A model generated the notes under the pieces. That model had not been told where the DNA came from and searched no databases. It was given only the letters and a program-made list of their open reading frames with translations. A stretch of DNA of 60,415 bases. Source: CAZGVW01 sp964529265. Its GTDB lineage: Bacteria > Planctomycetota > Phycisphaerae > Phycisphaerales > UBA1924. The position numbers and the translations under genes are program-made. The stretch covers positions 1-60,415 of the forward strand of contig CAZGVW010000092.1 of assembly GCA_964529265.1 (NCBI GenBank), in the 5' to 3' direction. Positions 9,063 to 16,631 of the stretch are shown piece by piece (position 1 is the first letter of the stretch; the number at the start of each line of letters is the position of its first letter).

Positions 9063-9854
9063 TCAGCGCTCCGGCGTCGTGGCGAACGCCTTCTCGACCA
9101 GCCGCGGCAGGATCTCCCCCGACTTCCCGGGGAGGGCCCAGTCCACCACCTCCGAGTTCGGCGTGGTTTCCGGGTTCACTTCGATGGTCCGCGCGCCTGC
9201 CGCGATCGCGGCGTGGATCAATCCCGCGGCCGGGTACACCTGCGCGCTCGTGCCCGCGGCGATGAAGAGGTCGCACTCGCCGGTTGCGCGCTGTGCGGCC
9301 TCCAGGGCCGCCCTCGGCAGCATCTCGCCGAACCACACCACGCCCGGGCGGCGCATGCCGCCGCAGCGGCAGAGGGGCGGTTGCCGCTCGAACGCGCCGC
9401 CGCGCTCCTCGCGCTCTTCTCCGCACAAGACGCAGCGCCAGACCCAGATCGAGCCGTGCAGTTCAATGGGCGCGGCGCTGCCCGCCGCCTGATGCAGGCG
9501 ATCGACGTTCTGCGTGATGAGCGTGAAGGAGCGGCCAAGCGTTGCCATCGCGCGCTCCGCCTGCGCCAGGGCGACGTGGCCCGGGTTCGGCGCGATTGCG
9601 GCGCAGCGCAGCCGCCGCTCGTCGTACCAGCGGGCGACGAGGGCGGGGTCGCGGGCGAAGGCCTCGGGCGTGGCGAGTTGGGCGGGGTCGTAACGGGCCC
9701 ACAGGCCGGTCATGGCGTCGCGGAAGGTTGGGACGCCGCTCTCCGCCGACACGCCGGCGCCGGTCAGGACGACGACGCGGCGGGCGTCCCGCAGCGCAGC
9801 CGCGGCGGAGGCGAGCAGGGATTCATCCAGGCTCTGGATGCGGCTGGTGGCCAC
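9063..9854 (-). CDS. cobB: NAD-dependent protein deacylase, sirtuin (Sir2/CobB) family
   Basis: The protein has 263 residues, starting with GTG at 9854. Sirtuins remove acyl groups from lysine using NAD+. The sequence shows GAGVSAESGVPTFRD (32-46), QNVDRLH (115-121), the catalytic His in ELHGS (about 133) and a Cys4 zinc site (C141, C144, C162, C164). Tyr77 and Arg80 in W-Y-D-E-R match the Y-x-x-R pair that recognises succinyl and malonyl lysine in SIRT5/CobB, so desuccinylase activity is likely. No Shine-Dalgarno precedes the GTG, and an AT-rich TTATAC lies only about 8 nt upstream, so the mRNA may be leaderless or nearly so. Confidence 0.93.
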   Translation of the reverse strand: MATSRIQSLDESLLASAAAALRDARRVVVLTGAGVSAESGVPTFRDAMTGLWARYDPAQLATPEAFARDPALVARWYDERRLRCAAIAPNPGHVALAQAERAMATLGRSFTLITQNVDRLHQAAGSAAPIELHGSIWVWRCVLCGEEREERGGAFERQPPLCRCGGMRRPGVVWFGEMLPRAALEAAQRATGECDLFIAAGTSAQVYPAAGLIHAAIAAGARTIEVNPETTPNSEVVDWALPGKSGEILPRLVEKAFATTPER

Positions 9855-9944
9855 CGGGAGGTGTATAACAGAGCCGCGTCGCCGCGGTTCAGACGGTTTC
9901 CGGGCGATTCCGGCCCCGGCGGCGCAACTCGGGAGGCCTTCGGG

Positions 9945-11153
9945 ATGGCGATTAATTCAACCGGGAAGATTGGGCGGTTCGGGCTCGCAGCGGCCGCGGT
10001 TGCGGCGATCATGACGCCCGCAACGGCCGGCGAGATCGAGTTTCGCAAGATGCTGATTGACTACGACGGCGTGGATGTGCCGCTGGAGTACGCCGTCGTG
10101 TTGCCGGATGAGTTCGACCCGGCCGCGGCGTATCCGACGCTGCTGGCGTTCCCGCCGCTGGAGCAGGAACGGGTCGCGGCTGTGCAGGCGATTCAGGCGT
10201 ACTGGCGCGAAGAAGCTGGCAAGCGCGGCTGGATCATTGTCAGCCCCGTGGCGGCGGCGAACCCGGCGGATGGCTCACCTGTCTATTTCCACATGGGAAG
10301 CGAGGTGCTCATCGGGCCGCTGATGGATCGGATCGAGCGAGATTTCCGCGTCGAAGGAGGCAAGTTCCACGTTGCCGGCCCAGGCAGAGGCGCGGCGAGC
10401 GCATGCATGGTCGCGAGTGAGTATCCGAATCGCGTGGCGTCGGTCGCGGCGCTCTCTGGACGGCCGCACAACGATCGGGTGCTCGGCAACATGCGGCGGG
10501 TGGCGGGCACGCCGATCACGCTCTTTGCCGGCGCCTCGGATGAGGACAGCCTGCACCGTCTGAAGGTCGCATCCGCGAGTCTCCTGCAGATCGGCGTCGA
10601 GAACGAACTGGTGATCGAGCCTGAAGACTCCGCTTGGCTTCTTGCGCTCGACAAAGGGAGAGTGTTCGATGCGATGGACAAGGGCCGGCCGAAGAACAGG
10701 ACCGGATTGACCGAGGATGAGCGCGCCATCAGCCAAGCGCTCACCGAACTCCACGCCGCGGCGGCGCGAGCCGACGAGGACGCGTACTTCGGGCTCTTCG
10801 CGCCGGATGCGGTGTTCTTCGGGACCGATCCGGACGAGCGGTGGACCATCGACGAGTTTCGCGCCTACGCGCTGCCTCGGTTCGAGGGTGAATCGGCGTG
10901 GACATATACGGCGCACAAGCGCACGATCTTCGTGGCGCCCTCGGGCGACACGGCGTGGTTCGACGAGGCGCTCTCGAACGAGAAGTATGGCCCCTGCCGC
11001 GGAACGGGGGTGCTGCGGAAGATCGACGGCGAGTGGAAGATCGAGCAGTACAACCTTTCGATCCCGATCCGCAATGAGATCACGGAGGCTGTGGTCGAGA
11101 TGCAGAAGGCGCCGCGGGAGGTCGTCGCCCCTGTTCGGGGCGCACAGGAGTGA
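9945..11153 (+). CDS. Exported alpha/beta-hydrolase fused to an NTF2-like (SnoaL/DUF4440) domain
   Basis: The protein has 402 residues, starting at the ATG at 9945 with GGGAGG upstream. A signal peptide (about 1-27) ends in P-A-T-A-G. Residues about 30-240 resemble a PHB-depolymerase/esterase-like hydrolase: strand YPTLLAFPPL, and an elbow-like GPGRGAAS where the usual nucleophile Ser is not clearly placed. Residues about 270-390 are an NTF2-like domain of the SnoaL/CaMKII-association type (ALTELHAAAARADEDAYFGLF, later GTGVLRKIDGEWKIEQYNLS). The hydrolase half may be degenerate. Its stop overlaps the GTG of the threonine aldolase gene by 4 bp (GTGA), implying translational coupling. Confidence 0.75.
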   Translation: MAINSTGKIGRFGLAAAAVAAIMTPATAGEIEFRKMLIDYDGVDVPLEYAVVLPDEFDPAAAYPTLLAFPPLEQERVAAVQAIQAYWREEAGKRGWIIVSPVAAANPADGSPVYFHMGSEVLIGPLMDRIERDFRVEGGKFHVAGPGRGAASACMVASEYPNRVASVAALSGRPHNDRVLGNMRRVAGTPITLFAGASDEDSLHRLKVASASLLQIGVENELVIEPEDSAWLLALDKGRVFDAMDKGRPKNRTGLTEDERAISQALTELHAAAARADEDAYFGLFAPDAVFFGTDPDERWTIDEFRAYALPRFEGESAWTYTAHKRTIFVAPSGDTAWFDEALSNEKYGPCRGTGVLRKIDGEWKIEQYNLSIPIRNEITEAVVEMQKAPREVVAPVRGAQE

Positions 11154-12244
11154 GCCGCTCGCCGCGCACGTTCCGGAGTGATAACAACGCGGGCGTGTGC
11201 CCCGAGGCGCTCGAGGCGATGGTTCGCGCCGCGTCTTCGGGACACGCCATCGGCTACGGCGACGATGAATCGACGGCCGCGGCGGCGCAGGCCATCAAGA
11301 GCGTGTTCGGCGGCGAGGCGGCGGTGTTCTTCGTCGCGACGGGCACGATCGCGAACGGGCTCGCGATCGCGGCGATCACTCGCCCGTGGCAGCGCGTGCT
11401 GTGCCACGTCTACAGCCACTGGAACGATGACGAATCGACCTCGCCGGAGCGCATGACGGGCTGTCGCACCACCGCCATCCGTGGCGCCACGAGCAAACTG
11501 ACCCCGGACGAGGTGGAGCAGGCCGCGGAAACGAGCCGGAAGGACGTGCACCAGCCGCAGCCGGGCGTGCTCACGATCTCCAACCCGACGGAGTTCGGCG
11601 AGGTCTACACGCCGGAGGAGACTCAGGCGCTGTGCGAGCGTGCGCACGCGATCGGATACCGCGTGCATGTGGATGGCGCACGGTTCGCCAATGCTGTGGC
11701 GGGCTTGGACTGCAGCCCCCGCGCGCTCACGAACGACGCCGGGGTGGATGCGCTGACGTTCGGCGGAACCAAGAACGGCCTTGCGCTCGGCGAGGCCGTC
11801 GTGTTCTTCCCGCAGGGCGATGGAAGCGCCTTCGATCGGGCGCAGGCCGACTTCCCGTTCATTCGCAAGTCAACCGGCGCGCTCCTGAGCAAGCACCGGT
11901 TCGTGACCGCGCCGTTCGCCGCGACCGTCTCATCCGGCGCCTGGCTGAGACACGCGGCGCATGCCGACGCGATGGCCCGGCGGATGCGCGACGGTCTCGG
12001 CCGCCTTGGAATCTCGCCTCGGTTCCCGGTCCAGGCGAACGCCGTGTTCGCCCCTCTTGGCCGGGAACTGGATCGGGCGCTCCGCGAGCGGGGGCACGCC
12101 TACTACCCGTTCGGGCCCGAGGCGTGGGGGCTGTCCCGGCTCATGTGCTCCTTTGACACTCAGGAGGCCGACGTGGACGCCTTCCTCTCAGACGCCGCGG
12201 CGGCGCTTGCGGGAGGCGTCCGGGTCACGTCAGGCGGCCAATAA
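11150..12244 (+). CDS. ltaE: Low-specificity threonine aldolase / beta-eliminating lyase family
   Basis: The protein has 364 residues and starts with GTG at 11150 inside the stop of the upstream gene. This PLP enzyme family of aspartate-aminotransferase fold cleaves L-threonine or allo-threonine to glycine and acetaldehyde. Motifs are the N-terminal FRSDNNAGVCPEAL, HVDGARFANA with the PLP-ring Asp, and FGGTKNG with the Schiff-base Lys at about 208. The length is normal for LtaE. Why it is coupled to an exported hydrolase/NTF2 protein is not clear from sequence. Confidence 0.88.
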   Translation: MSRSPRTFRSDNNAGVCPEALEAMVRAASSGHAIGYGDDESTAAAAQAIKSVFGGEAAVFFVATGTIANGLAIAAITRPWQRVLCHVYSHWNDDESTSPERMTGCRTTAIRGATSKLTPDEVEQAAETSRKDVHQPQPGVLTISNPTEFGEVYTPEETQALCERAHAIGYRVHVDGARFANAVAGLDCSPRALTNDAGVDALTFGGTKNGLALGEAVVFFPQGDGSAFDRAQADFPFIRKSTGALLSKHRFVTAPFAATVSSGAWLRHAAHADAMARRMRDGLGRLGISPRFPVQANAVFAPLGRELDRALRERGHAYYPFGPEAWGLSRLMCSFDTQEADVDAFLSDAAAALAGGVRVTSGGQ

Positions 12245-12458
12245 AGCGCGCAGTGACCGGGTTTGTGCGCTCATTCGTGGTCACAAGGTGGATTTGGCTT
12301 GATTTTGACGCCCCGGCGGGAAATCCTTTCCGTACGGGCGAGAGGGCCCATGGTTCCTCCCGTCCGGGCACAGGGTGTTCTCGGTCCCGGCCGGGTTCCG
12401 GCGGCAGGGTCCGGTGTTTCGGGGCCGGGGTTTCGGGGTGAGTGCGGAGGAGAGATCG

Positions 12459-14027
12459 ATGAGGAGTCTGCTGGTGTGGACGGCGGTGGGCGTCGGCGCG
12501 TTTGGCGGCGCTGTGGCAGCGATTCAGGCCCAGTCGCACGAGGTGGCGTCGTCCCGGCGACAGGCTCTGGTGCGCGACCTGGAGCAGGCCGTGGCGCAGG
12601 ATCCGGATTCGGACGAGCACCGGCGCCGGCTGGAGGCGCTGCTCTCGCCGCGGATGAGCCTGAGCGAGGCCGCCGGCGCGAATGCGCAGCCTGCCGCCCG
12701 CGGAGTGATCGGCCCGGACGTCATCGTGGGTGATCTCTACGAAGTTCGCCGGCATGGCCGAAACTCGACGCTCCAGATCGCGGGGTTCACGATCGGCACC
12801 ATCTCGTGCAACATCGGCGACGACGTCGTGCAGTGGGATGTGGATACGCCGAATCACCCGGCGATCCTGCAGAACATGTACCGCCTCAAGGACGGCCGCT
12901 TCGAGCAGGTCGGGCTCTCGTGGCTGAAGCACGGATTTGTGACGTTCGCCGAGAGTTTCTGCTCGGAATGTCAGGATCCGATGGATGCGCGCGTGCTGGG
13001 GGTCGGCTGCTCCGATCCGTACAGCTCGCTTACGAATGCGTTCCAGTCGCAGCTGGGCCCGCGGCAGGACCTGAATGCGTCGACCGGCGCGCTTCCGTCG
13101 GCGTGGGCGGAGCCGGAGGGCCTGCAGACCATCCGCGGCAAGATCCAGGTGCACGAGGAGGACCTTCACCCGCCTTCGAACGAAGGCGCCCGATACTTCG
13201 TGGAGGGCCACTACATCACGGCCGACGACACGCTGGCCGGCAACGGACTCAACAACGTCTCGCACCGCGAGATCGCCATCGTGTGGACCGGCGGCAGCAG
13301 CACGACATACAACCTGGCGTTCGTGGAGGACACGTCCACTCAACAGATGCAGCCGGCGATCATGGCGTGGCAGGCGGCCGATCCGGGAGTTCAGCTCACG
13401 AACGTTGATATCCCGGAGGACGGTCGCCTGATCCTCGGCTGCCGCGCCACCGACAACGGCGATGGCACGTGGCGTTACGAATACGCGGTCTACAACATGA
13501 ACTCGCACCGGAGCGCCGGAGCGTTCTCCGTGCCGATTCCCGACGGCGTCGAGGTGACGAACGTCGGGTTCCATGACGTGGACTACCACTCCCTCGACGC
13601 CAACAACGGGCCGGAGTACAGCACGAATGACTGGCCGGCGTCGCTCATGCGGGGCGAAACGGGCCAGCTGCGCTGGGCGACCGACGATTTCTTCGTCAAC
13701 GCCACCGCGAACGCGATCCGCTACTCCACGCTCTACAACTTCCGCTTCGACGCCGATCGCGGGCCGGAGCCTGCCGACGTGACCATCGGGCTCTTCCGCC
13801 CCGCGGCGATCGGCATGCCGACCGAGATGGTGGTGACCGCCGTGGCGCCCTCTTCCACCCCGCCCTGTCTCGCGGATCTGACCGGCGACGGGCAGGTCAA
13901 CTCGTCGGACCTGGGTGTGCTGCTGGCGTCTTGGGGCGGGTCGGGCGCAGCGGACATCACCGACGATGGCATCGTGAACTCCTCCGACCTGGGCACGCTG
14001 CTGGCCTCCTGGGGGCCGTGCTCATGA
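12459..14027 (+). CDS. Secreted protein of unknown function with C-terminal dockerin-like tag
   Basis: The protein has 522 residues. The ATG at 12459 follows GGAGGAGAG. Residues 1-25 are a signal peptide. The central 400 residues, with paired Cys (ESFCSECQD) and beta-rich character, belong to no family I recognise. Residues 470-522 (13866-14024) are the tag: a Cys, then two EF-hand-like loops (DLTGDGQVNSSDLG and DITDDGIVNSSDLG), each followed by LLASWG, closed by P-C-S. In dockerins such loops bind Ca2+. Here the tag probably sorts or anchors the protein. The sequence between ltaE and this gene (12245-12458) shows no gene. Confidence 0.85.
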   Translation: MRSLLVWTAVGVGAFGGAVAAIQAQSHEVASSRRQALVRDLEQAVAQDPDSDEHRRRLEALLSPRMSLSEAAGANAQPAARGVIGPDVIVGDLYEVRRHGRNSTLQIAGFTIGTISCNIGDDVVQWDVDTPNHPAILQNMYRLKDGRFEQVGLSWLKHGFVTFAESFCSECQDPMDARVLGVGCSDPYSSLTNAFQSQLGPRQDLNASTGALPSAWAEPEGLQTIRGKIQVHEEDLHPPSNEGARYFVEGHYITADDTLAGNGLNNVSHREIAIVWTGGSSTTYNLAFVEDTSTQQMQPAIMAWQAADPGVQLTNVDIPEDGRLILGCRATDNGDGTWRYEYAVYNMNSHRSAGAFSVPIPDGVEVTNVGFHDVDYHSLDANNGPEYSTNDWPASLMRGETGQLRWATDDFFVNATANAIRYSTLYNFRFDADRGPEPADVTIGLFRPAAIGMPTEMVVTAVAPSSTPPCLADLTGDGQVNSSDLGVLLASWGGSGAADITDDGIVNSSDLGTLLASWGPCS

Positions 14028-14269
14028 GTCGGCCGGGCGCCGGGACCGTGGAATTGCTCTGGACGAGGGCGGCCGGCGCTCTACGATGAGCCGGGCCGGA
14101 GGGCCCCGCCCGGGAGGGCGAAAGCGAGACGAGAGAGGTTCGACATCGAATCGAAGAGGATGAATGCGTCGCTCCCGCCGCCCGGAGCGAGCACTGACCG
14201 CGGGATCCGGCGCTGCGCCGGGTCCGTGGGGGCGGCGAAAGCCTCATCGGCAGAAACGGAGAGAAGCGG

Positions 14270-14962
14270 ATGAACACTCGCACGATTACGGCGGCCATGG
14301 CGGCCCTCAGCGCGACACTCATCGCGGCGGAGGCGCAGGGGTTCAGCAGTGGGCCTCCTTCGGGCCTGACCGGCAGCCCGGGCGATGGCATCACCTGCGC
14401 CGTGTGCCACGGCAACGCGGTCGGATCAGGCTCCGTGCAGATCCTCGGGGCGCCTTCGTCCTACTCTCCGAACGAGACCTACACGCTCACGATCCGCGTG
14501 AGCGATCCGATGCAGGTCGGCGGCGGCTTCCAGATCACGGTCGAGGACACGCTCCTGAACAAGGTGGGCATGCTGCTCGTCAGCGATGCGGTCAACACCC
14601 AGTACTCCGGCGGGGATGTGTTCTGGATCAACCACACGCTGGATGGCGTCAACGACTCGGTGACCAACTGGGGGGCCCTCGGCAACGCGGCTGAGTATGA
14701 GGTCCAGTGGCAGGCGCCGGCGTCGGACATCGGGCCGATCACGTTCTACGCGGCCGGCAACGCCGTGAACCGCGATTTCGACCTGACCGGCGACATCGTT
14801 TACACGACGAGCGCCATGATGACGTTCAACGACTGCCCATGGGACCTCGACGGCGACGGCGCGGTCGGGTCGGCCGACCTGGCGTCGCTCCTCGGCGACT
14901 GGGCGACCTATGGCTCGACCGGCCTGGCGGCCCTGCTTGGCTCGTGGGGGCCGTGCCCGTAA
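14270..14962 (+). CDS. Secreted choice-of-anchor-V-like protein with CxxCH motif and shortened dockerin tag
   Basis: The protein has 230 residues. The ATG at 14270 follows GGAGAGAAGCGG. A signal peptide (1-24) is followed by FSSGPPSGLTGSPGDG and C-A-V-C-H (43-47). This layout matches the choice-of-anchor V/Reeler-like family, which carries a cytochrome-type CxxCH after the signal. A beta-sandwich (SYSPNETYTLTIRVSD onward) follows. The C-terminal tag (14834-14959) starts C-P-W-D-L-D-G-D-G and ends L-L-G-S-W-G-P-C-P, but the second calcium loop is replaced by a short linker, so only one loop remains. The 242 bp upstream hold a GC hairpin near 14202-14224. Confidence 0.8.
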   Translation: MNTRTITAAMAALSATLIAAEAQGFSSGPPSGLTGSPGDGITCAVCHGNAVGSGSVQILGAPSSYSPNETYTLTIRVSDPMQVGGGFQITVEDTLLNKVGMLLVSDAVNTQYSGGDVFWINHTLDGVNDSVTNWGALGNAAEYEVQWQAPASDIGPITFYAAGNAVNRDFDLTGDIVYTTSAMMTFNDCPWDLDGDGAVGSADLASLLGDWATYGSTGLAALLGSWGPCP

Positions 14963-14988
14963 GGGAGAGCGGCAAGCGGGATTACGCG

Positions 14989-15017
14989 CAGGGCGCCCGT
15001 TGCGGCGCCCTGTTTGT
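14989..15017 (+). terminator. Terminator after the choice-of-anchor-V-like gene
   Basis: A perfect 9-bp stem (14989-14997 with 15004-15012) closes a CGTTGC loop and is followed by TTTGT. It lies 27 bp after the stop. Confidence 0.75.
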
Positions 15018-15182
15018 GCGCCCGGCCGGGTCGAAACCCGCTTGGTCGAATCCGCTCGGGCCACAGGCATCCTCGCGTCGGGGACGTGTCCGAACCGATC
15101 AAAACGCAGTTGAGTAGAATCAGGACATCGCTCCGCGCGGGCTTTGCCGCGGCGGACCGGCAGGATTCATAAGGAGCCTCAC

Positions 15183-16079
15183 GTGTTCAGAACGTCCAAC
15201 CCCGCCATGCGAAATGACGTGTTCGGCCGACCCGAAACGTGGGACGACTTCAACTCCCGCCAGGGAGGCGCGGCGGCGCTGCCCGCGGAAGCGGCAGGCT
15301 CAGCCGCGGGGGCGAGGGCAAAGGCTGCTGCGCGCCCCGGCGCCATGACGCTGCAGGGGACGATCAACAAGTCGTTCATGCTGCTCGCGCTCTGCATGAT
15401 CACCGCCGTTGTCGGATGGCATCTCACGGTTCCCTTCCAGGATGGCGTGAATGTCGGGCCGCGCGTGAATCCGATCCTCGTGACGATGGGCGGCGCTATT
15501 GTCGGCCTCATCCTCGCGATGGTGACGGTGTTCAAACCGAGGGCCTCGCCGATCACCGCGCCGGCGTATGCGCTGGCGGAGGGTTTCTTCGTGGGGGGCG
15601 TCTCGGCGATCTATGCGTCGTGGTTCGCCAGGAGCGGAGCGGAGGCGGGCGGCCTGGTTCCTGATTACACGATCGTGCTTCAGGCGGCGCTGGGCACGTT
15701 CGGCACGTTCGGCGCGATGCTTGTGGCGTACACCACGCGGATCATCAAGCCCACGCAGCGATTCCGAACGGGCGTGATCGTCGCAACGGGCGGCGTGATG
15801 TTCCTGTACATCGCCTCCATGGTCCTGCGCCTGGTCGGCATCGAGATGCCGTTCCTGCACGCCGCTTCGCCCATCGGGATCGCGATCAGCGTGGCGATCA
15901 TCGGCATCGCGGCCCTGAACCTGATTCTCGATTTCGACTACATCGAGACGGGTGTGAAGAACGGCGCGCCGAAGTGGGGCGAGTGGTACGGCGGCTTCGC
16001 GCTGCTCGTCACGCTCGTGTGGCTGTACATCGAGTTCCTGCGCCTGATCGCGAAGATCAGGGCGATGGCCGACCGATGA
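15183..16079 (+). CDS. Bax inhibitor-1/YccA family membrane protein
   Basis: The protein has 298 residues, starting with GTG at 15183 six bases after AAGGAG. The frame is open upstream to 15144 but without a better signal. A soluble, Ala-rich N-terminus of about 55 residues precedes seven hydrophobic helices. The family signature near the sixth and seventh helices is present (LNLILDFDYIETGV). Members are inner-membrane proteins linked to ion leak and to FtsH/YccA-type quality control. The exact activity here is unknown. TAGAAT at 15115-15120 is a possible -10. A terminator follows the stop. Confidence 0.9.
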   Translation: MFRTSNPAMRNDVFGRPETWDDFNSRQGGAAALPAEAAGSAAGARAKAAARPGAMTLQGTINKSFMLLALCMITAVVGWHLTVPFQDGVNVGPRVNPILVTMGGAIVGLILAMVTVFKPRASPITAPAYALAEGFFVGGVSAIYASWFARSGAEAGGLVPDYTIVLQAALGTFGTFGAMLVAYTTRIIKPTQRFRTGVIVATGGVMFLYIASMVLRLVGIEMPFLHAASPIGIAISVAIIGIAALNLILDFDYIETGVKNGAPKWGEWYGGFALLVTLVWLYIEFLRLIAKIRAMADR

Positions 16080-16105
16080 TGCTCCTTGCAGACAGGTGAA
16101 CAGAG

Positions 16106-16131
16106 GGCGTCGCCCGGCGACGCCTTTTCTT
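16106..16131 (+). terminator. Terminator of the Bax-inhibitor-1 gene
   Basis: An 8-bp perfect stem (16106-16113 with 16117-16124) with a CCG loop is followed by TTTTCTT. Confidence 0.85.
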
Positions 16132-16146
16132 CGCGCCGCGGCGAAC

Positions 16147-16563
16147 TCAATACTCGCTGCGATGGAAATGGGCCTGGCGCCATTCGCGGCCTGCGCGCAC
16201 GTACGTGCGCGTTTCATTGGCGTGCACCATGCGGAATGAGCCGTCGGCGTCGTGCTTCTGCGTGATGCGTGTGTAGGCAACGATCGCCGCGGCCGGAGCG
16301 CCGGAACCGTCGCTCCCCAGCGGGCGTGCGCGGAACCCCACGATCTCCGACCGCGCCGTTGTGCCCGGTCTGTGCGGGCGCGACAGGAAGAACTCGTGGA
16401 AGGCCATGCCCTCGACGAGGTGGCCCTTGGACTCCGGCTCGAATGACGTGAGATCTTCCGCGCTCAGCCGCCGGTATTCATCGAAACTCCGCTGATCGAT
16501 GGCGTCGATCAGGCGGCGCGTGAGGGCGAGCATCTGGTCGGCGAATGCGGTTTCGTCGCTCAT
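16147..16563 (-). CDS. NTF2-like (DUF4440/CaMKII-association type) protein
   Basis: The protein has 138 residues and is cytoplasmic. It begins LTRRLIDAIDQRSFDEYRRL, continues with a FEPESKGHLVEGMAFHEFFL segment and ends WRQAHFHRSEY, the pattern of DUF4440/calcium-calmodulin-kinase association-domain relatives. Such small folds act as oligomerisation modules or catalytic cups; no specific role can be assigned. I start at the ATG at 16563. The frame opens to 16635, but that would read through the helicase terminator at 16583-16608. It is probably expressed from its own promoter, and no strong Shine-Dalgarno is seen. Confidence 0.75.
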   Translation of the reverse strand: MSDETAFADQMLALTRRLIDAIDQRSFDEYRRLSAEDLTSFEPESKGHLVEGMAFHEFFLSRPHRPGTTARSEIVGFRARPLGSDGSGAPAAAIVAYTRITQKHDADGSFRMVHANETRTYVRAGREWRQAHFHRSEY

Positions 16564-16582
16564 GACGGCGGCATCATCGCAG

Positions 16583-16608
16583 AAAAAAGGCCCGGCGGGC
16601 CGGGCCTT
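16583..16608 (-). terminator. Terminator of the DEAD-box helicase gene
   Basis: On the minus strand a 9-bp GC stem (16608-16600 with 16595-16587) closes a 4-base loop and runs into six T residues. It is 24 bp past the helicase stop. Confidence 0.9.
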
Positions 16609-16631
16609 GGGCACACAATCGATCGGGTTGT

